Source: Nonomuraea africana (lineage in GTDB: Bacteria > Actinomycetota > Actinomycetes > Streptosporangiales > Streptosporangiaceae). Taken from it: a stretch of DNA of 64,000 nucleotides. The translations under genes were made by a program, and so were the position numbers. The stretch lies in the NCBI RefSeq assembly GCF_014873535.1, contig NZ_JADBEF010000001.1, positions 9,486,001 through 9,550,000 on the forward strand, read 5' to 3'. Every line of letters begins with the position of its first letter. The first letter of the stretch is position 1. Under the pieces are notes generated by a model that saw nothing but the letters and a program-made list of their open reading frames with translations, had not been told where the DNA came from and did no database searches. Positions 7,300-14,939 of the stretch are shown piece after piece.

Positions 7300-8640
7300 T
7301 TAGACGGTGCGGATCTTGGTGAACGCCAGTTCGCGCAGCGCCGTCCCCATCACCGGGTCTCCGTCCGCCTCCGCGACCCACCGCCGCCGGCGCGGTCGCA
7401 GCGGAGAGTTCCAGATCCAGAAGATCGCGAGGGACGTCCCCGCCGCGCACACCAGGATGACCGCCCGCAGCCCCACCACCTCGGCCAGCAGCCCGCCGGC
7501 CAGCCCGCCCAGCGCCAGGACCCCCTGGATGGCGCAGGTCATCGTGGCGTTGACCCGGCCCATCACCTCGGCGGGCGCCTCACGCATGGTGACGACGTTC
7601 ATGCAGGTGGCGAAGGAGATGACGGTGGCGCCGATGAGCAGTCCGGTGGTGGCCATGACGGGGATCACCACCCAGAGCGGTCCGCCCACCAGGCCGACCG
7701 CGAGCATGTCGACCGGGAAGAGCAGGATCGTGTAGACCATCACCCTGTCCTCGCCGAACCGCCGGGCGAGCCTGGTCGTCGCCCACGCGCCGATCAGCCC
7801 GCCGACGCCGGAGACCGCCGTGAGCGCGCCGATCGCGCCCTGCGGGATGCGCAGGACCTGCACCATGTAGAGGATGGCGATGGCGATGTAGGCCATCGCG
7901 AAGAAGTTCAGCGTCACGCCCGCGCCGAGGACGGCGCGCAGCACGGGCCGGGTGAGGCTGACGCGCAGCCCCTCGACGACGTCGCGCCACATGCCGCGGG
8001 ACGGGCTCGGCGCGTGGTCGTCGGGGGTGCGGATGGAGCGCAGCATCAGCGCCGAGGCCAGGAACGACAGCGCCTCCATCAGCACGGCCAGCGGCGCCGT
8101 GAGCGCCTGGACCAGCAGCCCCGCCAGTCCGGGGCCCGCGATGGAGGCGACCGAGTAGGAGGCGTGGAATCCGGCCATCGCCTCGGTCCGCCGGTCGGCG
8201 GGGACGACCACGGCCAGGTGGGGGAAGTTCGCCGCCTTGAAGACGACGCCCGCCGTACCGATGACCAGGGCGACGGCGACCAGGAGCGGAACGCTCAGGA
8301 ACCCGGAGAGCCAGGCGAGGGGCACCAGCAGCGCCGCGGCGGCGGAGACCAGCTCGCAGGCGATCATCAGCGGGCGGTGCCGGGTGAGCCGGTCGGCCAG
8401 GGCGCCTGCGTGCAGGCCGAACAGCAGGGCGGGCACGAAGGCCACCGCGGTCAGGACGCCCATCTGCGCCGGCGAGGCGGCCAGCAGGGTGACGGCGGCC
8501 AGGGGGACGGCCAGCTTGGAGACCTCGGAACCGGTGATGGAGACCGTCCGGGCGGTCCAGAGGAGGCGGTAGTCGCGCTGCCTGCGAAGCGGGACCGAGT
8601 CCTGAAGGGTTGCTTCATAACTGTGAAAGTAACCCTTCAT
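7300..8640 (-). CDS. MFS transporter (macrolide-efflux-like, 12 TM)
   Basis: A 446-aa integral membrane protein with MFS features: the start LRRQRDYRLLWTARTVSITG, the loop 2-3 motif GALADRLTRHRPLMIA, and repeated hydrophobic segments consistent with 12 helices. It resembles the MFS_3/MefA group of drug exporters; the substrate is unknown. It is divergent from an ArsR-like regulator starting only 36 bp away, and its first codons overlap two of three operator copies, so repression by that regulator is very likely. No strong ribosome-binding site precedes the ATG at 8640, so a leaderless mRNA is possible. Confidence 0.85.
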   Translation of the reverse strand: MKGYFHSYEATLQDSVPLRRQRDYRLLWTARTVSITGSEVSKLAVPLAAVTLLAASPAQMGVLTAVAFVPALLFGLHAGALADRLTRHRPLMIACELVSAAAALLVPLAWLSGFLSVPLLVAVALVIGTAGVVFKAANFPHLAVVVPADRRTEAMAGFHASYSVASIAGPGLAGLLVQALTAPLAVLMEALSFLASALMLRSIRTPDDHAPSPSRGMWRDVVEGLRVSLTRPVLRAVLGAGVTLNFFAMAYIAIAILYMVQVLRIPQGAIGALTAVSGVGGLIGAWATTRLARRFGEDRVMVYTILLFPVDMLAVGLVGGPLWVVIPVMATTGLLIGATVISFATCMNVVTMREAPAEVMGRVNATMTCAIQGVLALGGLAGGLLAEVVGLRAVILVCAAGTSLAIFWIWNSPLRPRRRRWVAEADGDPVMGTALRELAFTKIRTV

Positions 8641-8662
8641 AAACTGTGAAGGCAACCCTTCA
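8603..8662. promoter_or_regulatory. Three-copy palindromic operator between MFS and ArsR-like genes
   Basis: Three copies of a 15-16-bp palindrome: TGAAGGGTTGCTTCA at 8603-8617 (one base short), TGAAAGTAACCCTTCA at 8624-8639 (one mismatch), and the perfect TGAAGGCAACCCTTCA at 8647-8662. The copies start 21 and 23 bp apart, about two helical turns. The first two lie inside the start of the MFS gene and the third in the divergent promoter. This is the expected target of the adjacent winged-helix regulator. Confidence 0.75.
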
Positions 8663-8676
8663 GGTATGTTTTTCCC

Positions 8677-9288
8677 GTGAGCGAAGACAGCCACCAGCCG
8701 CTGAGCGATCCCAAGGCGATGCGGGCCGTGGCCCACCCGGCCAGGCTCGCGATGATCAACTTTCTCGGACGGCAGCGCACCGCGACCGCCACCGAGCTGG
8801 CCGAGGTCGTCGGAGTCACGCCCAGCGCCGCCAGCTACCACCTGCGGATGCTCGCGAAGTACGGCTTCGTGGAGGACGCGCCGCCGCGGGGCGACGGAAG
8901 GGAGCGGGTCTGGCAGGCGGTGCGGGAGGGCATGTCCATCGACCGCAAGCCCCAGGACGCGCCCCTGGTCAGAGAGGCTAAGGAGCACCTGGTCGACATG
9001 ATCCTCGCCGACAGCCAGCGAGAGATCAGGCGGGGGATGGCCGCGCTCGACACCGAGCCGGAGGAGTGGCGCGACGTCTCGAACTGGCGGCGCGCCTACC
9101 TGGTGCTCACCGCCGCCGAGACGGCCGAGCTGCGCGAGCGGATGGAGGAGCTGATCCAGCCCTACCTCGCGCTGCGCAGGACCGACCCGCCCGAGGGCGC
9201 TCGCCAGGTCGTGGCGAACATCTCGCTCTTCCCGCTCGTCGATCCGCCGCGCCCGGGCCTGCCGACCGAGGATCACGACGCGCGCTGA
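8677..9288 (+). CDS. ArsR-like winged-helix transcriptional regulator
   Basis: A 203-aa regulator. Residues 8-75 form a winged HTH (MRAVAHPARLAMINFLGRQR, then TATELAEVVGVTPSAASYHL) of the ArsR/HTH_20 type. The C-terminal 120 residues are helical and charged and likely serve dimerisation or effector binding. There is no ArsR-type Cys metal-site motif, so the signal is probably organic. It starts with GTG at 8677, 15 bp past the third palindrome. It probably represses itself and the divergent MFS exporter. Confidence 0.85.
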   Translation: MSEDSHQPLSDPKAMRAVAHPARLAMINFLGRQRTATATELAEVVGVTPSAASYHLRMLAKYGFVEDAPPRGDGRERVWQAVREGMSIDRKPQDAPLVREAKEHLVDMILADSQREIRRGMAALDTEPEEWRDVSNWRRAYLVLTAAETAELRERMEELIQPYLALRRTDPPEGARQVVANISLFPLVDPPRPGLPTEDHDAR

Positions 9289-9371
9289 CGTGCGACGGAT
9301 CCCGGCATGTCAGGCGCTCGTGCCGGGCGAGACGGTCAGGCCTGGCGTCCTCTGGAGGTATGCTTTTCGAT

Positions 9372-9390
9372 GGCCTGTCAGTGACAGGCC
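9372..9390. promoter_or_regulatory. 19-bp perfect palindrome in the rpsB upstream region
   Basis: GGCCTGTCA-G-TGACAGGCC, about 130 bp before the rpsB start. In RNA it could fold into a 6-bp stem with a 7-nt loop; in DNA it is a perfect dyad. It lies where the rpsB promoter or 5' leader should be, so it may be an operator or a leader hairpin. There is no T-run, so it is unlikely to be a simple terminator. Confidence 0.45.
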
Positions 9391-9520
9391 GACTTCGCAT
9401 GCCCCGTCGCGAAACCGTTCCCTCGGTCCGGGCGCAAGTCCGGCAGGAGCGGGTGCGGGGCATCAGGGCGGCAGGCCGTACGGCTGTCGCGGCACAACCG
9501 AGAAACTGGAGGACCAGCAC

Positions 9521-10459
9521 ATGGCCCCCGTCGTCACCATGCGACAGCTCCTCGAGAGCGGTGTTCACTTCGGCCACCAGACCCGCCGGTGGAACCCGAA
9601 GATGAAGCGCTTCATCTTCACCGAGCGCAACGGCATCTACATCATCGACCTGCAGAAGTCGCTGTCGTTCATCGACCGCGCCTACGACTTCGTCAAGGAG
9701 ACGGTCGCCCACGGCGGCACCATCCTGTTCATCGGCACGAAGAAGCAGGCTCAGGAGGCCATCGCCGAGCAGGCCGGCCGCGTCGGCATGCCGTATGTCA
9801 ACCAGCGCTGGCTGGGTGGCATGCTCACCAACTTCTCCACCGTGCACAAGAGGCTCCAGCGTCTGAAGGAGCTCGAGGAGCTCGACTTCGACAACGTGGC
9901 CGCCTCGGGGCTCACCAAGAAGGAGCTCCTCATGCGCCGCCGCGAGAAGGAGAAGCTCGAGCGCACGCTCGGCGGCATCCGTGACATGGGCCGCGTGCCC
10001 AGCGCGGTGTGGATCGTCGACACCAAGAAGGAGCACATCGCGATCTCCGAGGCCAAGAAGCTCGGCATCCCGGTCGTCGCGATCCTCGACACCAACTGCG
10101 ACCCCGACGAGGTCGACTACCCGATCCCGGGTAACGACGACGCCATCCGCGCGGTCGGCCTGCTGACCCGCGTCGTCGCCGACGGCGTCGCCGCCGGTCT
10201 CATGGCCCGCTCCGGCGCCGCTCGCGGCGACGAGAAGCCCGCCGCCGCCGAGCCGCTGGCCGAGTGGGAGCGCGAGCTCATCGAGCAGGGCGCGGGCGAG
10301 CAGAAGGTCGAGGAGGCCGACGTCGCCGCCGAGGCCGTCGCCGAGGACAACGCTGAGGTCGCCGCCGAGGTCGAGGCCGCTCCCGCCGAGGTCGAGGCCG
10401 GCGTCGAGGGCGAGACCGTGACCGAGGCCAAGGCCGAGGGCGAGACCGAGCAGGCCTGA
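9521..10459 (+). CDS. rpsB: 30S ribosomal protein S2
   Basis: A 312-aa S2 protein. The start APVVTMRQLLESGVHFGHQT is diagnostic, followed by RWNPKMKRFIF, GTKKQAQEAI, RWLGGMLTNF and FVVDTKKE-like (IVDTKKEHIAI) segments. S2 joins the small subunit late and helps bind S1/mRNA. After residue 260 it carries an acidic Ala/Glu/Val-rich tail of about 50 residues, common in high-GC actinomycetes and probably disordered. The ATG at 9521 follows a CTGGAGG site. The open frame further upstream is not coding. It is followed by tsf, as in most bacteria. Confidence 0.97.
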   Translation: MAPVVTMRQLLESGVHFGHQTRRWNPKMKRFIFTERNGIYIIDLQKSLSFIDRAYDFVKETVAHGGTILFIGTKKQAQEAIAEQAGRVGMPYVNQRWLGGMLTNFSTVHKRLQRLKELEELDFDNVAASGLTKKELLMRRREKEKLERTLGGIRDMGRVPSAVWIVDTKKEHIAISEAKKLGIPVVAILDTNCDPDEVDYPIPGNDDAIRAVGLLTRVVADGVAAGLMARSGAARGDEKPAAAEPLAEWERELIEQGAGEQKVEEADVAAEAVAEDNAEVAAEVEAAPAEVEAGVEGETVTEAKAEGETEQA

Positions 10460-10469
10460 GGCTTGCGCA

Positions 10470-10513
10470 GGTACGGCTCGCGCTCCGCTCGATGAGCGCG
10501 CGCGAGCCGTACC
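10470..10513 (+). terminator. Strong hairpin between rpsB and tsf
   Basis: GGTACGGCTCGCGC and GCGCGAGCCGTACC form a perfect 14-bp stem around a 16-nt loop, 10 bases after the rpsB stop. There is no T-run. It may be an attenuator or an mRNA-processing/stability hairpin setting the S2 to EF-Ts ratio. Confidence 0.6.
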
Positions 10514-10588
10514 CACGCCGGTCGCACCGGCACTGAGGCTTGTCGGGCGCACACCCGATCCACGACCACATCCCACGAGGAAAAGCAC

Positions 10589-11422
10589 ATGGCTTCCGTG
10601 AACATGGCCGATGTCAAGCGGCTTCGCGAGCTGACCGCCGCCGGCATGATGGACTGCAAGAAGGCTCTGGAGGAGTCCGAGGGCGACTTCGACCGCGCCG
10701 TCGAGATCCTGCGCCTCAAGGGCGCCAAGGACGTCGGCAAGCGTGAGGCGCGCACCGCCTCCAACGGCCTGGTCGCCGTCAAGCAGGAGGGCGACTCCGC
10801 CGCCGCGCTGCTCGAGCTCAACTGCGAGACCGACTTCGTGGCCAAGGGCGAGCGCTTCCAGGAGCTGGCCGCGCAGGTCGTCGAGCACGTCCTGGCCACC
10901 AAGCCCGCTGACGTCGACACCCTGCTCGCCTCCACCCTCGACGGCAAGTCCGTCAAGGAGCACCTCGACGAGGCCAACGCCGCGCTGGGCGAGAAGATCG
11001 AGATCCGCCGCTTCGCGGTCCTCGAGGGCGGCTACATCGGCTCCTACATGCACAAGACCGACCCGCAGCTCCCGCCGGCGGTCGGCGTCCTGGTGCAGCT
11101 CGACAAGCCCAACGCCGACGTCGCCAAGGACATCGCGCAGCACGCCGCCGCGATGGCGCCGAAGTACCTCAACGCCGAGGCCGTCCCCGCCGAGGTCATC
11201 GAGAAGGAGCGCGCGCTCTTCGAGGAGATGACCCGCGACGAGGGCAAGCCCGAGGCCGCGATCGCCAAGATCGTCGAGGGCCGGGTCAACGGCTGGTACA
11301 AGGACTTCACCCTGCTGCAGCAGGCCTTCGTCAAGGACAACAAGAAGTCGATCGCCAAGTACGCCGAGGAGAACGGCGTCGAGGTGCTCGCCTTCGTCCG
11401 ATTCAAGGTCGGCCAGGCTTAG
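10589..11422 (+). CDS. tsf: Elongation factor Ts
   Basis: A 277-aa EF-Ts, the nucleotide exchange factor for EF-Tu. It has the N-terminal UBA-like domain VKRLRELTAAGMMDCKKALE, the TDFVAKGERFQELA core motif, the HVAAMAPKYLN-like segment (HAAAMAPKYL) and the C-terminal FVRFKVGQA end. Length and order match actinobacterial EF-Ts. A purine-rich site (GAGGAAAAG) precedes the ATG. It sits between rpsB and pyrH as usual. Confidence 0.97.
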   Translation: MASVNMADVKRLRELTAAGMMDCKKALEESEGDFDRAVEILRLKGAKDVGKREARTASNGLVAVKQEGDSAAALLELNCETDFVAKGERFQELAAQVVEHVLATKPADVDTLLASTLDGKSVKEHLDEANAALGEKIEIRRFAVLEGGYIGSYMHKTDPQLPPAVGVLVQLDKPNADVAKDIAQHAAAMAPKYLNAEAVPAEVIEKERALFEEMTRDEGKPEAAIAKIVEGRVNGWYKDFTLLQQAFVKDNKKSIAKYAEENGVEVLAFVRFKVGQA

Positions 11423-11428
11423 TCTCGT

Positions 11429-11455
11429 GGTGGGAGGCGCGAGTCGCCTCCCACC
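11429..11455 (+). terminator. Hairpin terminator after tsf
   Basis: GGTGGGAGGCG, loop CGAGT, CGCCTCCCACC: an 11-bp perfect stem six bases after the tsf stop, extendable by TCTC/GAGA. No T-run, as is common in actinomycetes. It would end just before an alternative pyrH start at 11459, which argues for the downstream pyrH start. Confidence 0.65.
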
Positions 11456-11500
11456 GAGATGACAGCTTTACTGGAAACACCACCCGAGGAGGCCGCCGCC

Positions 11501-12253
11501 GTGCAGGAGAACAAGGAGCCCGTCACGCCGGCGGCTTCGTCGTACAAGAGGGTCATGCTCAAGCTGTCGGGCGAGGCGTTCGCCGGCGGCGAGCCGATGG
11601 GCATCGACCCAGGCGTGGTCGGGCACGTGGCCGACTCGATCGCCGAGGCCGTGCGTGAGGGCGTGCAGGTCGCGGTCGTCGTGGGCGGCGGCAACATGTT
11701 CCGCGGCGCCGCCCTGTCCGAGGGCGGCCTCGACCGCGGCAGAGGCGACTACATGGGCATGCTGGGCACCGTGATCAACTGCCTGGCGCTCCAGGACTTC
11801 CTTGAGAAGCGCGGCATCGAGACTCGCGTGCAGACCGCCATCACCATGCAGCAGGTCGCCGAGCCGTTCCTGCCGCGTCGTGCCATCAGGCACCTGGAGA
11901 AGGGGCGCGTGGTCATCTTCGGCGCGGGCCTCGGCATCCCCTACTTCTCCACCGACACCTGCGCCGCCCAGCGCGCGCTGGAAGTCGGCGCGGAGGCGCT
12001 GCTCAAGGGCACTCAGGTGGACGGGGTCTACGACTCCGACCCGCGCAAGAACCCCGACGCGGTCCGTTTCGACCACCTCGACTACGCGGAGGTTCTCGTA
12101 CGCGACCTCGCCGTCATGGACCAGACCGCGATCAGCCTGTGCAAGGAGAACGACCTGCCCATCGTGGTCTTCGACCTGATGGGTGAGGGGAACATCCTGC
12201 GCGCGGTCCGCGGTGAGAAGATCGGCACGCTGGTGAGTCCGGCAGGGAAATAG
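11501..12253 (+). CDS. pyrH: UMP kinase
   Basis: A 250-aa UMP kinase of the amino-acid-kinase fold, making UDP for RNA, cell wall and lipid precursors. Motifs: KRVMLKLSGEAFAGG, VVVGGGNMFRGA, the DYMGMLGTVINCLALQDFLE segment, and GTQVDGVYDSDPRKNPDA. I chose GTG at 11501 because GAGGAGG lies 8 bases upstream. An ATG at 11459 would add 14 residues but falls directly behind the tsf hairpin and lacks a good ribosome-binding site. It is followed by frr, the conserved order. Confidence 0.95.
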   Translation: MQENKEPVTPAASSYKRVMLKLSGEAFAGGEPMGIDPGVVGHVADSIAEAVREGVQVAVVVGGGNMFRGAALSEGGLDRGRGDYMGMLGTVINCLALQDFLEKRGIETRVQTAITMQQVAEPFLPRRAIRHLEKGRVVIFGAGLGIPYFSTDTCAAQRALEVGAEALLKGTQVDGVYDSDPRKNPDAVRFDHLDYAEVLVRDLAVMDQTAISLCKENDLPIVVFDLMGEGNILRAVRGEKIGTLVSPAGK

Positions 12254-12348
12254 GGAGCGAACCTGACGCAGCGAGCGGAGTGGTCCCGACGGAGGAGGGG
12301 CCGCGAAGCGAGTGAGGAAGGTGAGCGACCAATAGACAGGGAGCCGCT

Positions 12349-12906
12349 GTGATCGACGAAACTCTCCTCGAAGCTGAGGAAAAGATGGACAAGGCCGTCT
12401 CGGTCGCGAAGGAGGACTTCGCGAGCATCCGGACGGGTCGCGTCACCCCGTCGATGTTCAACAAGATCAATGCCGAGTACTACGGTTCGCCGACCCCGAT
12501 CCAGCAGCTGGCCTCGTTCCATGTTCCCGAGGCCCGCATGATCCTCATCCAGCCTTACGACAAGGGCTCGATGGCGGCGATCGAGAAGGCGATCCGCGAC
12601 TCCGACCTCGGTGTCAATCCCGGCAACGACGGTTCGGTGATCCGCGTGAACTTCCCCGAGCTCTCGGAGGAGCGTCGCAAGGAGTACGTGAAGGTCGCGC
12701 GCAACAAGGGCGAGCAGGCCAAGGTCTCCATCCGCAACATCCGCCGCTCCGCCAAGGAGACCCTCGACAAGATGGTCAAGGACGGAGACACGGGGGAGGA
12801 CGAGGTCCGTCGCGCCGAGAAGGAGCTCGACGACCTCACCCAGAAGCACGTCGCCAAGATCGACGAGCTGCTCAAGCAGAAGGAAGCGGAGCTGCTCGAG
12901 GTCTGA
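12349..12906 (+). CDS. frr: Ribosome recycling factor
   Basis: A 185-aa RRF, which with EF-G splits post-termination ribosomes. Family features: LEAEEKMDKAVSVAKEDFAS, IRTGRVTPSMFNKINAEYYG, QLASFHVPEARMILIQPYD and the second helical half IRNIRRSAKETLDKMVKDG. The length is standard. It starts with GTG behind AGGGAG. The hairpin directly downstream suggests the rpsB-to-frr block ends here. Confidence 0.97.
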   Translation: MIDETLLEAEEKMDKAVSVAKEDFASIRTGRVTPSMFNKINAEYYGSPTPIQQLASFHVPEARMILIQPYDKGSMAAIEKAIRDSDLGVNPGNDGSVIRVNFPELSEERRKEYVKVARNKGEQAKVSIRNIRRSAKETLDKMVKDGDTGEDEVRRAEKELDDLTQKHVAKIDELLKQKEAELLEV

Positions 12907-12917
12907 GCGCTCGCTTC

Positions 12918-12949
12918 CCACGGCCCTCGCGTGCATGCGGGGGCCGTGG
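12918..12949 (+). terminator. Hairpin terminator after frr
   Basis: CCACGGCCCTCGC pairs with GCGGGGGCCGTGG across a 6-nt loop (GTGCAT): a 13-bp stem with one T-G pair, 11 bases after the frr stop. It is followed by TTACTAA, the edge of a separate inverted-repeat element. Confidence 0.7.
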
Positions 12950-12953
12950 CTTA

Positions 12954-13019
12954 CTAACAGGAAACGCGCTGGTGCCCGGTCAGGACCGGAGCGGCCGCGT
13001 TCGACGCGTTTCCCATTAG
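12954..13019. repeat. Intergenic inverted-repeat element (copy 1)
   Basis: A 66-bp element bounded by CTAACAGGAAACGCG (12954-12968) and CGCGTTTCCCATTAG (13005-13019), which pair at 13 of 15 positions. The interior holds a smaller hairpin (CCGGTC-AG-GACCGG). It lies between the frr terminator and cdsA. Its ends resemble those of the element at 37207-37298, with the shared pattern CTAAY-RR-GAAACG. Confidence 0.55.
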
Positions 13020-13069
13020 ATCAAGCATCAGACGGCTCGTGGCGGTCTGACCGCTGAGTTGGAGAGCCT

Positions 13070-13891
13070 GTGGAAGAACGTACGGCGGGCAGCCGTGCCG
13101 GCAGGAACCTGCCCGCCGCGATCGCGGTCGGCGCAGGGCTGGGCGCGCTGGTCATCATCTCCCTCCTGACGATCAAGGAGCTCTTCCTCCCGGTCGTCGC
13201 GGTCGCCGTGGGTGTCGGGGCGGCCGAGGTGGTCCAGGCGCTGGCCACCAGGGGCATCAGGGTGCCGTTGATCCCCGTGCTGGTGGCGACGGCCGTGATG
13301 CAGGGCGGCGCCTACTGGGGCGGCGCGAGCTGGCTGGTCGGCACGTTCGTCGTCTTCGTCTTCGCGCTGCTGCTGTGGCGGATGTTCGACGGCGGGCAGG
13401 ACGGCTACGTCCGCGACGCCACGGCCTCGGTCTTCGCGCTGGCCTACCCGCCGCTGCTGGCCGGCTTCGTGCCGCTGCTGCTGGCCGAGCCCGACGGCCA
13501 CCACCGGGTGCTGATCTTCATCGCGGTCACGGTCAGCAGCGACATCGGCGGATACTTCGCCGGGGTCCTGTTCGGCAGGCACAAGATGTCGATCATCAGC
13601 CCGAAGAAGACCTGGGAGGGCTTCGCCGGGTCGGTGATCGCGTGCACGGCCGTCGGTGCCTGGCTGGTGGTCTGGCTGATGGACGGCCAGATCTGGCAGG
13701 GCGCGCTGATCGGCGTGCTGGTGGCGATCATGGCGACGCTGGGCGACCTGGTCGAGTCGATGATCAAGCGTGACCTCGGCATCAAGGACATGGGCACGCT
13801 GCTGCCCGGCCACGGCGGGCTCATGGACCGCCTCGACTCGCTGGTGGCGACGCTGATCCCGGTGTGGCTCCTGCTGTCCCTGTTCTTCTAG
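13070..13891 (+). CDS. cdsA: Phosphatidate cytidylyltransferase
   Basis: A 273-aa integral membrane enzyme making CDP-diacylglycerol for all phospholipids. The CTP_transf_1 signature is visible: SDIGGYFAGVLFGRHKMS, SPKKTWEGFAGS, then GDLVESMIKRDLGIKDMGTL with LPGHGGLMDRLDSL. There are about 7-8 hydrophobic segments. It starts with GTG behind TTGGAGAG. The position after frr is the conserved bacterial order. Confidence 0.95.
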   Translation: MEERTAGSRAGRNLPAAIAVGAGLGALVIISLLTIKELFLPVVAVAVGVGAAEVVQALATRGIRVPLIPVLVATAVMQGGAYWGGASWLVGTFVVFVFALLLWRMFDGGQDGYVRDATASVFALAYPPLLAGFVPLLLAEPDGHHRVLIFIAVTVSSDIGGYFAGVLFGRHKMSIISPKKTWEGFAGSVIACTAVGAWLVVWLMDGQIWQGALIGVLVAIMATLGDLVESMIKRDLGIKDMGTLLPGHGGLMDRLDSLVATLIPVWLLLSLFF

Positions 13892-13906
13892 ACCCCGCCA
13901 GGCCGA

Positions 13907-14908
13907 TCACGCCTCGCTGTTCCACGGTTCGAGCCAGAGCCATCGGACGGCCTCGCCGCCGAACCCGAAGCCCGACATGTCCGGCTTGTCGGAGGCGTCG
14001 GCCAGCATGATCACACCGTCGTACCGCTCGCCCAGCGGGAAGGTCGACGGCTCGTGGTACCACTTGGCCGTGTGCCCGTGCCCCAGCCAGGTCACCGAGT
14101 GCCACGGGTACTGGGCCAGCCACACCAGCAGCAGCGCCGCCTCACGTGGGTCGCCGTGGGTGGCCACGGCCAGCTCGATCCTCGCGTAGGCGCGCGGCCG
14201 GTCGATCCACTGCTCCACCGTGGGCATCCGCTGGCAGCTCATGCCGACCGTCGACAGGATCGCGAAGTCACGCTCGCCGTACGGCGGGCGTTCGGTGATG
14301 CCGACCGTCGGCAGTCGCTCGCCGCTAGTGTCCCAGTAGCGGCCCGCGGGGCCGACCGCGCGGTCGAGGTGTCCCATGACGAACTGCTGGAAGGAGGCCC
14401 ATGACCCTTCGCTGTTGCGCCACTGCCAGTAGGCCCGCGCGTGGGTGAGCCTGGGCTGCAGCCCGTCGAGCGCCTCCGACAGCGCCCAGGCGAACGGCGT
14501 CTCGCCGATCGCGTCGCGCGCGTAGCCGGGCATGCCCCTGCTCATGTCGGCCCAGCCCGGAATGACCGCGAGAAGCTCGTCGTTCTCATACAGGGCGACG
14601 CCGTCGCCCTCCTCGAACCACAGCGTGGTCAACTGGCCCAGCGCGTGCCGTCCCTCGGGATGGTGGGTGTTGGGCCTGGGCATGAGTGGCGGCGCACCGG
14701 CGTTCAGCCTGGCCAGGTCGACCACCTCGGGGGCGCTCGTGTGGTTGGCCAGCCAGACGGCTCCGTGCACCTCGCCGCCCGGGGAGCACAGGTAAGCTAC
14801 CGACGACGCTTCGTCGCGTTCGACCACCAGAGTGCGGCTCCCGTAAGGGTTCCCATCGGTGAGGACGACCTCGGTTTGCCCCTCGCCAGACGACCGGTAT
14901 ATCGCCAT
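13907..14908 (-). CDS. Suppressor-of-fused (SUFU) domain protein
   Basis: A 333-aa cytoplasmic protein without signal or membrane segments. The C-terminal half (about 170-333) has the SUFU-like pattern: RYWDTSGERLP, VGMSCQRMPTVEQW, RIELAVATHG, WLAQYPWHSVTWLGHGHTAK and FGFGGEAVRWLWLEP. Bacterial SUFU-domain proteins often occur as immunity proteins or accessory domains in toxin systems, but this one is in a housekeeping region with no toxin nearby, so no role is assigned. The start is the ATG at 14908; the open frame extends further, but it then runs against rlmN. Confidence 0.75.
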   Translation of the reverse strand: MAIYRSSGEGQTEVVLTDGNPYGSRTLVVERDEASSVAYLCSPGGEVHGAVWLANHTSAPEVVDLARLNAGAPPLMPRPNTHHPEGRHALGQLTTLWFEEGDGVALYENDELLAVIPGWADMSRGMPGYARDAIGETPFAWALSEALDGLQPRLTHARAYWQWRNSEGSWASFQQFVMGHLDRAVGPAGRYWDTSGERLPTVGITERPPYGERDFAILSTVGMSCQRMPTVEQWIDRPRAYARIELAVATHGDPREAALLLVWLAQYPWHSVTWLGHGHTAKWYHEPSTFPLGERYDGVIMLADASDKPDMSGFGFGGEAVRWLWLEPWNSEA

Positions 14909-14939
14909 ACATCTGGACTTTAGATCAAAGAGAGGGCTC

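Noticed and set aside
9107..11143. A 678-codon open frame on the minus strand opposite rpsB and tsf
   Set aside because: Its translation is Leu/Asp/Gly-rich with no motif and it is the antisense of two certain ribosomal-operon genes; such shadows are expected at this G/C content.
13907..14908. SUFU-domain protein as immunity part of a toxin system
   Set aside because: No polymorphic toxin, secretion gene or accessory-region signs nearby; it lies within the conserved cdsA-rlmN block.
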